A stretch of 64,000 nucleotides of DNA from Nocardia brasiliensis ATCC 700358. Its GTDB lineage: Bacteria; Actinomycetota; Actinomycetes; Mycobacteriales; Mycobacteriaceae. Every line of letters starts with the position of its first letter. The stretch's first letter is position 1. Positions 49,661 to 57,357 of the stretch are shown here, piece by piece. The notes below the pieces were generated by a model. The model ran no database searches. It worked only from the letters and a program-made list of their open reading frames with translations, and was not told the origin of the DNA. A program made the position numbers and the translations under genes. The DNA lies in contig NC_018681.1 in the NCBI RefSeq assembly GCF_000250675.2, positions 7,130,001 to 7,194,000 of the forward strand, written 5' to 3'.

Positions 49661-51259
49661 TCAGAACAGGTCGACGACGACGACCTTGGCGGCGCCGACG
49701 GATTCGCCGATCGCGGCCTCGACCTCGGCGGGCACCTCACGGTTGACGCGCAGGATCACCGTCGCGCCTTCCTTGTCCACGTCCTGGCTCAGCTGAGCGG
49801 CGAGGATGTCGATGCCGGCCTCGCCGAGCTTGGTGCCGATCTTGCCGAGCGCGCCCGGCTTGTCCTCGTAGTTGAGGACGGCGACGTTAGTGCCTTCGGC
49901 GCGCATGTCGTAGTTGCGGCCGTTGATGTTGACGATCTTCTGCACCTGCGACGGCTCGGTGAGCGTGCCCGCCACATTGAGGGTGCGGCCGTCGCCGAAC
50001 ACGGCGCGCAGGTCGACCAGGCTGCGGTGGCTCGGGCTCTCCGAGATCGTGTTCACGGTCGCGGTGATGCCGCGATCCTTGGCCAGCGCGGGCGCGTTGA
50101 CGAAGGTGACCTGGTCTTCGACGAGCGCGGAGAAGATGCCGCGCAGCGCCGAAAGCTCCAGCACCGCAACGTCTTGCGCGGCGAGTTCGCCACGCACCTG
50201 GACCTCGACGCTCACCGGGAGCTCGTTGGACAGGGCACCGAGCAGCGCACCCTGCTTGCGCACGATGTCCAGCCACGGTGCGACGTCCTCGCCGACGCTG
50301 CCGCCGGTGACGTTCACCGCGCCCGGCACGAATTCACCGGCGAGCGCGAGCAGCACGGACTTCGCGACGTCGGTACCCGCCCGATCCTGCGCCTCGGCCG
50401 TCGACGCGCCGAGGTGCGGGGTCACCACGACCTGCGGCAACTCGAACAGCGGGCTGTCGGTGCACGGCTCGGTCTCGAACACGTCGAGGCCGGCGGCGCG
50501 CACGTGGCCGGACTTGATGGCGTCGGCGAGCGCCTGCTCGTCGACCAGACCACCGCGCGCGGCGTTGACGATGATGACGCCCGGCTTGGTCTTGGCGATG
50601 GCTTCCTTGCCGATGATGCCCTTGGTCTCGGGCGTCTTGGGCAGGTGCACGGAGATCAGGTCGGCGCGCTCGAGCAGCTCGTCCAGGCTCAGCAGCTCGA
50701 TGCCGAGCTGCGCGGCGCGGGCCGGCGACACGTAGGGGTCGTACGCGACGATCTTGGTCTCGAAGGCCGCGAGGCGGGCGGCGAACAGCTGGCCGATGCG
50801 GCCGAGGCCGACCACGCCGACGGTCTTGTCGAAGATCTCGACACCGTTGAACTTGCTGCGCTGCCAGGTGTGTTCACGCAGCGTGGCGTCGGCGGCCGGA
50901 ATCTGGCGCGCGGCGGCGAGCAGCAGCGTGACGGCGTGCTCGGCGGCGGTGTGGATATTCGAGGTCGGCGCGTTGACGACCATGACGCCGCGCTCGGTGG
51001 CCGCGGGCACATCGACATTGTCGAGGCCGACGCCGGCCCGGGCGACGATCTTCAGGTTCTTGCCTGCCTCCAGGACCTCGGCGTCGACCGTGGTCGCCGA
51101 GCGCACGAGTAGCGCGTCGGCTTCGGGCACCGCGGCGAGCAGAGCCGGACGGTCGGGGCCGTCGACCCACCGAACCTCGACTCCGTCACCGAGCGCGTCG
51201 ACGGTCGACTGGGCAAGCTTGTCGGCGATCAGGACAACAGGACGGCCTGCTTGGCTCAC
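49661..51259 (-). CDS. serA: D-3-phosphoglycerate dehydrogenase
   Basis: 532 residues from GTG 51259 with AGGAG 9 bp upstream. First step of serine synthesis. NAD motif VGVVGLGRIGQLFAARLAAF, signature ADLISVHLPKTPETKG and the His/Glu region VVVTPHLGASTAEAQDRAG are present. The long form has the extra intervening domain and a C-terminal ACT domain (about 455-532, AVLNYEDKPGALGKIGTKLG), which binds serine for feedback inhibition. It matches the mycobacterial SerA1 length. Confidence 0.97.
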   Translation of the reverse strand: MSQAGRPVVLIADKLAQSTVDALGDGVEVRWVDGPDRPALLAAVPEADALLVRSATTVDAEVLEAGKNLKIVARAGVGLDNVDVPAATERGVMVVNAPTSNIHTAAEHAVTLLLAAARQIPAADATLREHTWQRSKFNGVEIFDKTVGVVGLGRIGQLFAARLAAFETKIVAYDPYVSPARAAQLGIELLSLDELLERADLISVHLPKTPETKGIIGKEAIAKTKPGVIIVNAARGGLVDEQALADAIKSGHVRAAGLDVFETEPCTDSPLFELPQVVVTPHLGASTAEAQDRAGTDVAKSVLLALAGEFVPGAVNVTGGSVGEDVAPWLDIVRKQGALLGALSNELPVSVEVQVRGELAAQDVAVLELSALRGIFSALVEDQVTFVNAPALAKDRGITATVNTISESPSHRSLVDLRAVFGDGRTLNVAGTLTEPSQVQKIVNINGRNYDMRAEGTNVAVLNYEDKPGALGKIGTKLGEAGIDILAAQLSQDVDKEGATVILRVNREVPAEVEAAIGESVGAAKVVVVDLF

Positions 51260-51388
51260 TGTGGAGTACTCCTGGGGAAAGGGGTCGGCAATTACCGCGG
51301 ATCAGCTTAGTGTGCCCTGTTTCGCCGCTTGCTACCCCCTGGTAGGCGGCCGTCGTCAGTAGGTCCGGTGCGGTAGCCCGGAGACGAG

Positions 51389-51421
51389 GAGGGCCCCGCA
51401 CCACTCGGGTGCAGGGCCCTC
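51389..51421 (-). terminator. Hairpin downstream of the 39-aa ORF
   Basis: GAGGGCCCTGCACC pairs with GGTGCGGGGCCCTC apart from one mismatch, with a short loop, 59 bp beyond the stop of the small ORF at 51480-51599 on the same strand. It separates that ORF from serA. Confidence 0.75.
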
Positions 51422-51479
51422 TCCGGAAACGCGCCCGAATGGCGCGAGACCCGGCCGATCAAACGGCCGTCACGTTGAT

Positions 51480-51599
51480 TCAGCGACCGCCGAAGGATCC
51501 CGTCCACAGGGTGTTGACGATTCCGTGCAGAGCGGCACCGAAGGTGTCCAGGAAACCGCCGAGGGCAGCGCTACCGGTGTCGATGATAACGGGGATCAT
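51480..51599 (-). CDS. Putative 39-residue hydrophobic peptide
   Basis: A complete short frame of 39 residues starting MIPVIIDTGSAALGGFLDTF and ending TLWTGSFGGR. It is glycine-rich and hydrophobic, with an amphipathic middle (LDTFGAALHGIVNTLW). A Shine-Dalgarno-like GAAGAGG lies 8 nt before the ATG and a hairpin terminator lies 59 bp after the stop. No signal peptide of normal length and no recognised family. It might be a small membrane-active or secreted peptide. Nothing else is coded between serA and the LysR gene. Confidence 0.5.
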   Translation of the reverse strand: MIPVIIDTGSAALGGFLDTFGAALHGIVNTLWTGSFGGR

Positions 51600-52033
51600 T
51601 GAAATACCTCTTCGTTGGAAGACAATCCAGTTGTACTGGCTGACACAGGGCACATCGGGCTTCGAACAAATGCGGTTACGGAATTCGACCGTTTAGTGAC
51701 GTAGGTAACAGTCACATCACGAAGAACACCTGGTCAGACGTCCAATCCAAGCGAATGCCCTGATCGTCAGGGTCTTGACCACAGAAGATGGCCGACACAG
51801 TCCCCGTCCGGGCAAATATAAATTCTCTCTGAGAAATCGCTGACAGCCTAGTGAGAGACCGGCCTCGATAAAGAACTCGACTACGGTGGCGTAGGTTGCC
51901 GAATTACGCGCGCACGCAACCGAAACAAATGACTAGCCGAGGTACCGGAACAACGCAGACAGGCTAGTTCGGGATGGCGAGTCACCCAGTCGAATAACGC
52001 GTCACATAACGTCCGCGGCGGCCCGCCGGTTCA
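51600..52033. other. AT-richer intergenic stretch
   Basis: About 430 bp, visibly lower in GC than the flanking genes. It should contain the promoter of the 39-aa ORF (reading minus). Two small symmetries are visible: CCCTGA-TCG-TCAGGG at 51758-51772 and TACG-GTGG-CGTA at 51882-51893, in a promoter-like setting (CTACGGTGGCGTAGGTT). No ORF of more than trivial length follows on the plus strand. Confidence 0.55.
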
Positions 52034-52921
52034 TCAACTGACGGCGGCGACCGCACGCGAGAACGCCCGCACCCGCGCGGTCTCGCGATTGCGGTGCCAC
52101 ACCAGCCCGAGCCGGGAATGCGCCAGCCCGGTCACCGGCACGAAGGCGACCTCGGGCCGGTCGTGGAACACGGCGGTCGGATGACACAGCAGCATCGCGC
52201 CGTGCCCCGCGGCCACCGCATCGATCCCCTCCCACAGCGTGCCGACCTCGGGTCCGGCGGCGACCGGTCGCCCGCCCGGGGTCACGTCCAGCGCCTGTGC
52301 CCGCCGCCAGTACCGCGGCGCGGGTCCGCGCACGCCGATCAGCGCGAACTCGGCGAGATCCTCCGCGGACAAGCTGCCCCGGCCTGCCATCGGATGGTCC
52401 CGTCGCATCGCCAGCATTTGCGGCTGCTCCGAAAAGACCTGTCCCAGTACGAGTTCACTCTCCCCCATGGGCAACAGCACCACCGCGATATCGACCTCGC
52501 CGCGCTGCACCGGGCCGAACGGGTCGGCCAGCGGAATCTCGATCACCTCGGTGGCACAGGACGGGAAGCGGCTGCCGAACAACGCGACCGCCGCCGCGAG
52601 GTTCTCGCTCGTCGAGCCCTGAAAGCCGATGCGCAGCAGCCCTTCCATGCCGCGGGCCGCCGCGCGGACGCCGTCCACCGTCGCCCGCAACGCGTCGTAG
52701 GCGGGCTGCAACTCGGCCAGGAAATCCTTGCCGAGCGGGGTGAGCGCGACCTTGCGGCTCGTCCGTTCGATCAGCCGCGCACCGACCCGCTGCTCCAGCG
52801 CCCGCAGCAGCTGACTCACCCGGCTCTGCGAGACGTACAGGCGATCGCCCGCCCGTCCGAAGTGCAGTTCCTCGGCCAACACGAGAAAGGCCTCCAGCTC
52901 GCGCACTTCCAAGCCAGTCAT
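52034..52921 (-). CDS. LysR-family transcriptional regulator
   Basis: 295 residues from ATG 52921 (MTGLEVRELEAFLVLAEELH), AGGAAG upstream; a longer frame to 53020 would cover the divergent promoter. Winged helix with FGRAGDRLYVSQSRVSQLLR; the rest is the LysR effector-binding domain. It is divergent from an MFS transporter gene with 92 bp between, the classic LysR arrangement, and an operator-like palindrome lies in between. Confidence 0.92.
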   Translation of the reverse strand: MTGLEVRELEAFLVLAEELHFGRAGDRLYVSQSRVSQLLRALEQRVGARLIERTSRKVALTPLGKDFLAELQPAYDALRATVDGVRAAARGMEGLLRIGFQGSTSENLAAAVALFGSRFPSCATEVIEIPLADPFGPVQRGEVDIAVVLLPMGESELVLGQVFSEQPQMLAMRRDHPMAGRGSLSAEDLAEFALIGVRGPAPRYWRRAQALDVTPGGRPVAAGPEVGTLWEGIDAVAAGHGAMLLCHPTAVFHDRPEVAFVPVTGLAHSRLGLVWHRNRETARVRAFSRAVAAVS

Positions 52922-52941
52922 GGGCTTCCTCTCCACCGTCG

Positions 52942-52956
52942 ATGAGTCCAGCTCAT
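52942..52956. promoter_or_regulatory. Putative LysR operator
   Basis: ATGAG-TCCAG-CTCAT, a perfect 5-bp inverted repeat containing T-N11-A, the LysR recognition pattern. A further ATGAG half-site lies at 52962-52966. It is between the divergent starts at 52921 and 53014. Confidence 0.55.
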
Positions 52957-53013
52957 AGAACGATGAGACCTTCGCCGTTGTTTCCACCTGGTCCGAAGCC
53001 GTTGTCTGGAGAC

Positions 53014-54225
53014 ATGACACAGGTCCAAGAAGTCACGAGTCCAGCACCGCGGGCGGGTGGTTCGACGCGGCGCGGCTGGCTCGGCGTCGGCGCCGTGACG
53101 GGAGCCACGTTCACGGTCGTCACCTCCGAGATGCTGCCGGTCGGCCTGCTCACCCCGATGAGCGACACCCTGCGGGTCAGCGAAGGGGCGGCCGGACTCT
53201 CGCTCACCGCGACCGGCTTCGTCGCGGCGGCCGCCTCACCCCTGCTGCCCGCGGCCCTCAGGCGGATCGACCGCAAGCTCGTGCTGTGCGGGCTGCTCGC
53301 GGTCCTGGTGCTCGGCAACCTCGGCTCGGCCTGGGCGCCCAGCTTCGGCGTCATGATGGGCGCGCGGGTGCTGGTCGGCGTCGCGATCGGCGGTGTCTGG
53401 GCGATCGCGGCGAGCATGGCCGCGCGCCTGGTGCCCGCCCGTTCGGTCGGCACCGCGACCGCACTGGTGTTCAGTGGTGTCGCGGTGGCTTCGGTGATCG
53501 GCGTCCCGACCGGCACCTACCTCGGCGCGCTGGCAGGCTGGCGCACGGCGTTCGTCGTCACCGCGGGCCTCGCGCTGGCGGTGCTGCTCACGGTGGCGGC
53601 GGTATTGCCGAAACTGTCCGCGACACAGGGCGTTCCACTGCGCGCCGCGCTGCGACTGACCCGGCGGCCGCAGATGAGCACCGGCCTGCTGGTCATCGCG
53701 TTCCTGGTGACCGGGCACTTCGCCGCCTACACCTACATCCGTCCGCTGCTGGAGAAGGTGACCGGTATCGGCGCGAGCACCATCGGCACGCTGCTGCTGA
53801 TCTACGGAATAGCCGGTGTCCTCGGCAATTTCGGCGCGGGCAGCACGGGCGTCCGCAATCCGCGGCGGACCCTGCTGACCATCGGCGTGCCGCTGGCCGC
53901 CACCGTGCTGCTGGTGCCGGCCCTCGGCGGATCCCTGATCCTGGCGGTGGTGCTCATGGTGGTGTGGGGCCTGTCCTACGGCGGGGTCTCGGTGACCGCG
54001 CAGAACTGGGTCTTCGCCGCCGCACCGGACGCCAACGAGGGCGCGTCCTCGTTGAACGCCGGCGTCTTCAACGGCGCCATCGCGCTCGGCTCGTTGCTCG
54101 GCGGCCGGATGGCGGACGCGTTCGGCGTCACCTCGGCGATGTGGCTCGGCGGCGTGCTGGTGTTCATCGCGCTGGCGATCGCTACGGTCAGCCCCACACC
54201 GGGCCGGTCCGAGCAGCAGAGATAG
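53014..54225 (+). CDS. MFS transporter, sugar-efflux/AraJ-like
   Basis: 403 residues from ATG 53014 (GGAG upstream). Twelve predicted helices; the start VTGATFTVVTSEMLPVGLLT with 'SE.LPVGLL' is the signature of the AraJ/SotB/YdhP drug-H+ antiporter group, and LRRIDRKLVLCGLL is the inter-helix loop. It is likely an exporter. Divergent from and probably controlled by the LysR regulator. Confidence 0.92.
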   Translation: MTQVQEVTSPAPRAGGSTRRGWLGVGAVTGATFTVVTSEMLPVGLLTPMSDTLRVSEGAAGLSLTATGFVAAAASPLLPAALRRIDRKLVLCGLLAVLVLGNLGSAWAPSFGVMMGARVLVGVAIGGVWAIAASMAARLVPARSVGTATALVFSGVAVASVIGVPTGTYLGALAGWRTAFVVTAGLALAVLLTVAAVLPKLSATQGVPLRAALRLTRRPQMSTGLLVIAFLVTGHFAAYTYIRPLLEKVTGIGASTIGTLLLIYGIAGVLGNFGAGSTGVRNPRRTLLTIGVPLAATVLLVPALGGSLILAVVLMVVWGLSYGGVSVTAQNWVFAAAPDANEGASSLNAGVFNGAIALGSLLGGRMADAFGVTSAMWLGGVLVFIALAIATVSPTPGRSEQQR

Positions 54226-54259
54226 CGAAAACGAGGTGCGGCGTAGATCATCGGCCGCA

Positions 54260-54265
54260 TAGCAT
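54260..54265 (+). promoter_or_regulatory. Putative -10 element of a leaderless transcript
   Basis: TAGCAT, then 6 bases, then ATG 54272. No Shine-Dalgarno sequence is present. Confidence 0.4.
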
Positions 54266-54271
54266 CGGCCC

Positions 54272-55075
54272 ATGTCCCTGCGCGCCGTTCCCGCCTCGAT
54301 GGACCCGACCGTGGTCGGGTCCATCGACGACGAGTTGGACCGGGTGGCGCGCGAGTATCGCGTCTCGGTGCGGCTGGCTATCGAAAGCGGCAGTCGTGCT
54401 TGGGGTTTCCCGTCACCCGACTCGGACTATGACTGCCGGTTCGTCTACGTGGCGAGCCTGGACACCTACCTATCCCCATGGCGCACCCGCGACGTCATCG
54501 AGACACCGCTGGCGGGGCTGCTCGACGTGAACGGCTGGGACCTCGCCAAGGCGCTGCGCCTGCTGGTCGCGGGCAACGCCGTGCTCATCGAATGGCTGAT
54601 GTCGCCGATCGTGTACCGCGGCGACCCCGCGTTCCGCGACGAACTCCGTGCCTTGGCCGACGAGGTCGCCGACCGCAGCCGGGTGGCCCGGCACTACCTG
54701 CATCTGGGTAGCAAGCAGTGGGAGTTGTTCGACCGCAACAGATCACTGAAGAAGGTGTTCTATTCGCTGCGCCCCGCCATGGCGCTGCGGTGGCTGCGTC
54801 AGCATCCGGACGCGGCGGTCGCGCCGATGCATCTGCCGACCCTGATGGACCAGTGCGAGCTACCCGCGGATCTGGTCGCCGCGGTGGCGGAGTTGACCGA
54901 ACTCAAGTCGCGGACCCGCGAAATGGGCAGCGGCACAGTGCCGGTGCCGATCGCATCGTTCATCGCAGCCGAATTCGACCTGGCCGCAGACGCTTTCCCG
55001 AAGACGCGAGATCCGGACCTGGCGCACGCGCGTGCTCGCACGGCGGAGTTCTTCCGCCGCGAAGCCACACGCTAG
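54272..55075 (+). CDS. RlaP-type predicted nucleotidyltransferase
   Basis: 267 residues. The nucleotidyltransferase core ESGSRAWGFPSPDSDYDCRF holds the G-S and D-x-D metal residues, matching the RlaP family of pol-beta-like enzymes, first noted next to RNA ligases. A C-terminal helical region follows (RSLKKVFYSLRPAMALRWLR). No RNA ligase or RNA-repair gene is in the window, so its job here is unknown. It ends 4 bp from the stop of the convergent HxlR gene. Confidence 0.85.
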   Translation: MSLRAVPASMDPTVVGSIDDELDRVAREYRVSVRLAIESGSRAWGFPSPDSDYDCRFVYVASLDTYLSPWRTRDVIETPLAGLLDVNGWDLAKALRLLVAGNAVLIEWLMSPIVYRGDPAFRDELRALADEVADRSRVARHYLHLGSKQWELFDRNRSLKKVFYSLRPAMALRWLRQHPDAAVAPMHLPTLMDQCELPADLVAAVAELTELKSRTREMGSGTVPVPIASFIAAEFDLAADAFPKTRDPDLAHARARTAEFFRREATR

Positions 55076-55079
55076 CGGG

Positions 55080-55574
55080 TTACGCCTCGGCGAGCACGGC
55101 GGCGTACGCCTGGGCCAGCCGATCGGTGGCGGTCGGCCGGTCCGGGTCCGGGCGCGGTACGCCCAGGTGGGATTCGCGCAGTTCGTCCATGAAGTCCGCC
55201 CAGAGTTCGGGGCCGCCCTGTTCGAGCAGTTCGGCGCGCACCCGCAGTCGCCTGGTCGTCGGGCGGTGCCGTAACCCCCAGGAACCGAGCTGCGCCATGA
55301 TCGGCACCAGTTGCACGGCCGCCTCGGTCAGCCGGTATTCCGCCTTCTGCCCGGGCCTGCTGTCTTCGCGGCTGAGCAGGCCCGCGGCGACCAATCGCTT
55401 GAGCCGGTCCGAGAGGATGTTCGAGGCGATCCCCTCCTCCGATCCAGCCAGCAGTTCCCGGAAGTAGCGCCGGTTCCCGAACATCACGTCACGCAGCACC
55501 AGCAAGGTCCACCGGTCCCCGATGACCTCGATCGTCGCGTTGATCGGGCAGCCTGAGCGTCCCTCGTCGCGCAT
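55080..55574 (-). CDS. HxlR-family transcriptional regulator
   Basis: 164 residues from ATG 55574 (MRDEGRSGCPINATIEVIGD). The HxlR winged helix is clear: CPINATIEVIGDRWTLLVLR, then FRELL and NILSDRLKRLVAAGLL. The N-terminal Cys at residue 9 is the usual redox/electrophile-sensing position in this family. It is divergent from a DHFR-like gene with a palindrome between, so it probably represses both genes. Confidence 0.92.
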   Translation of the reverse strand: MRDEGRSGCPINATIEVIGDRWTLLVLRDVMFGNRRYFRELLAGSEEGIASNILSDRLKRLVAAGLLSREDSRPGQKAEYRLTEAAVQLVPIMAQLGSWGLRHRPTTRRLRVRAELLEQGGPELWADFMDELRESHLGVPRPDPDRPTATDRLAQAYAAVLAEA

Positions 55575-55652
55575 CCACCACTCCTGTCCGCGGAACCATA
55601 CGAAACTTCTGCTTGCAATATACAACCAGTTACCCCTACGCTGCCCACAAGC

Positions 55653-55669
55653 GGTTGCGAACTGCAACC
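55653..55669. promoter_or_regulatory. Putative HxlR operator
   Basis: GGTTGC-GAACT-GCAACC, a perfect 6-bp inverted repeat, 22 bp before the DHFR-like start. A related ACAACCAGTTA element lies at about 55622-55632, so two sites may be used. Confidence 0.5.
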
Positions 55670-55690
55670 AGTAGCGAAAAGGACAGCATC

Positions 55691-56335
55691 ATGCCGAAGC
55701 TTCGTGTGCACAATCTGGCGATCTCATTGGACGGTTACGTCGCCGGGCCGAACCAGAGCCGGGAGAATCCGCTGGGCGAAGGCGGCGAGCGCCTGCACGA
55801 GTGGGTGTTCCAGACGCGGGCGGGCCGCGAGATGACGGGCAGCGCGGGCGGCGAGAGCGGCATCGACGACGACTTCATCCGCGCGGGCGATGCGGGAATC
55901 GGCGCAACGATCATGGGCCGCAACATGTTCGGGCCGTTCCGTGGCCCGTGGGAGAACGAGGACTGGCAGGGCTGGTGGGGCGACAACCCGCCGTACCACC
56001 ACGACACCTTCGTCATGACGCATCACGCGCGTCCGTCCTTGCCGATGACGGGCGGGACGGTCTTCCACTTCGTGAACGACACGCCGGAAAAGGTGCTCCA
56101 GCAAGCTTTTACGGCCGCCGACGGCAAGGACGTCCGGCTGGGCGGCGGTGCCGCCACGGTACGTCAGTTCCTGCGGGCAGGCCTGGTCGACGAACTACAC
56201 CTGCCGGTGGTGCCGATCCTGCTGGGCGGCGGCGAACGACTCTACGACGATCTCGGCACGCTGCCGGGTTACCAGGTGAGTTCCGTGGTCCGCTCCCCCG
56301 CGGTCACCCACGTCGAGTTCACCCGCCAGTCCTGA
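55691..56335 (+). CDS. Dihydrofolate reductase family protein
   Basis: 214 residues from ATG 55691 with AAAAGGA upstream. RibD_C/DHFR fold: LRVHNLAISLDGYVAGPNQS, TIMGRNMFGPFRGPW, DVRLGGGAATVRQFL (nucleotide loop) and LHLPVVPILLGGGERLY. These enzymes are NADPH-dependent reductases, often induced by electrophiles under HxlR control. It is distinct from the other such gene at 960-1541. Confidence 0.9.
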   Translation: MPKLRVHNLAISLDGYVAGPNQSRENPLGEGGERLHEWVFQTRAGREMTGSAGGESGIDDDFIRAGDAGIGATIMGRNMFGPFRGPWENEDWQGWWGDNPPYHHDTFVMTHHARPSLPMTGGTVFHFVNDTPEKVLQQAFTAADGKDVRLGGGAATVRQFLRAGLVDELHLPVVPILLGGGERLYDDLGTLPGYQVSSVVRSPAVTHVEFTRQS

Positions 56336-56357
56336 CCACAGGTCCCCCGGAAACGGT

Positions 56358-56392
56358 GAAAGGCCCCGCACCGCGCCGGTGTGAGGCCTTTC
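56358..56392. terminator. Hairpin between the DHFR-like gene and cspA
   Basis: GAAAGGCC pairs with GGCCTTTC, and inside it GCACCG pairs with CGGTGT, separated by a two-base mismatch. It is 22 bp after the DHFR-like stop and 18 bp after the cspA stop on the other strand, so it may serve both. Confidence 0.75.
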
Positions 56393-56410
56393 AAAAGCTG
56401 GGGAGCGAGA

Positions 56411-56614
56411 TCAGAGGACGCGAACGTCCTGCGCCTGCGGGCCCTTCTGGCCCTGGCCGATTTCGAACTCCACGCGCTGCCCCTCGTCGAGGGACCGGAA
56501 ACCCGAGCCGCTAACAGCCGAGTAATGCACGAAGACGTCGGGGCCTCCGCCGTCTTGCGCGATGAAGCCGAAGCCCTTCTCGCTGTTGAACCACTTCACA
56601 ATGCCCTGAGCCAT
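56411..56614 (-). CDS. cspA: Cold-shock domain protein
   Basis: 67 residues, MAQGIVKWFNSEKGFGFIAQ. RNA-binding motifs RNP1 (KGFGFI) and RNP2 (VFVHYS) are intact. It binds single-stranded nucleic acid and melts RNA structure. The 142-bp upstream stretch before the Imm5-like gene is AT-richer and likely includes its promoter and a 5' leader. Confidence 0.97.
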   Translation of the reverse strand: MAQGIVKWFNSEKGFGFIAQDGGGPDVFVHYSAVSGSGFRSLDEGQRVEFEIGQGQKGPQAQDVRVL

Positions 56615-56756
56615 TTCATACTTTCTGTAGACGAGCCAGATTCTGACAATGGAATGTCCTGGTCTCGTAGATCAACGATGCCATGATCCGACGAATTTCT
56701 CCACACGTACCCCCACCAACTGTGAGCAATCCAACCCTCACGGTGGGGTGTGGCCC

Positions 56757-57185
56757 TCACCTCCCATGCTCCGACAGGCCCCGATCCGGGAACACGACGC
56801 GAAACAGCCGCGCGGGTACCTGCGATTCCTGCCAGGCGCGTTCGTCGCTGTCCTCCGACGAATCGGCCTGGGCGGCCTTGACGGCATAGTTGGCGGCGTG
56901 CACGACATGGCCCGCGGCGTGCGCGGTCGCCGCGGCATGGCCGGCGGAACGGGCCGCGTATTCGCCCGCGCCTTCGAGCCCGTGCGCCGCGTCGTGCGCC
57001 GCGAACGCGGCCCGGCGCGCCTCGGGCATGGTCAGCTCGCCGCGCACCCAGCCGCGCGCCGCCTCGATCGCCGCGCGCGGCCGTGCGTCGTCCGGGCGGG
57101 CGCGCTCGAACAGCGGTAACACGTGTTCGGCGCAAGCGGCGGCCCAGAGCGCCAACGCGGTGTGGTCGCCCCGGTTGAGGGTCAT
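56757..57185 (-). CDS. Imm5-like putative immunity protein
   Basis: 142 residues starting MTLNRGDHTALALWAAACAE. Alanine- and histidine-rich helices with ALWAAACAEHVLPLFERARP, PRAAIEAARGWVRGELTMPE and AGHAAATAHAAGHVVHAANY match the Imm5-like family, which is grouped with immunity proteins of polymorphic toxin systems. No toxin gene is adjacent (neighbours are cspA and iolD), so this may be an orphan immunity gene or have another role. No signal peptide. Confidence 0.75.
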   Translation of the reverse strand: MTLNRGDHTALALWAAACAEHVLPLFERARPDDARPRAAIEAARGWVRGELTMPEARRAAFAAHDAAHGLEGAGEYAARSAGHAAATAHAAGHVVHAANYAVKAAQADSSEDSDERAWQESQVPARLFRVVFPDRGLSEHGR

Positions 57186-57357
57186 GTTCCCGCTCCGATC
57201 GCCTCGATCCGCACGGGCCTACTCCTCTTCGACGAGTACTCGCCGATCTTTGGTGCACATCCAGTTGCCTTGTGCCGCAATGGCCATCGACACCCGCTGC
57301 CGCGGACGCCGATAAGTCATCCTACGACTTTTCCTGGTGTCGCGCAGCACATCCCGG

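Noticed and set aside
51409..51696. Plus-strand 95-aa ORF opposite the 39-aa peptide
   Set aside because: It spans the terminator and the peptide's ribosome site, and has no protein family; the minus-strand ORF is better supported.
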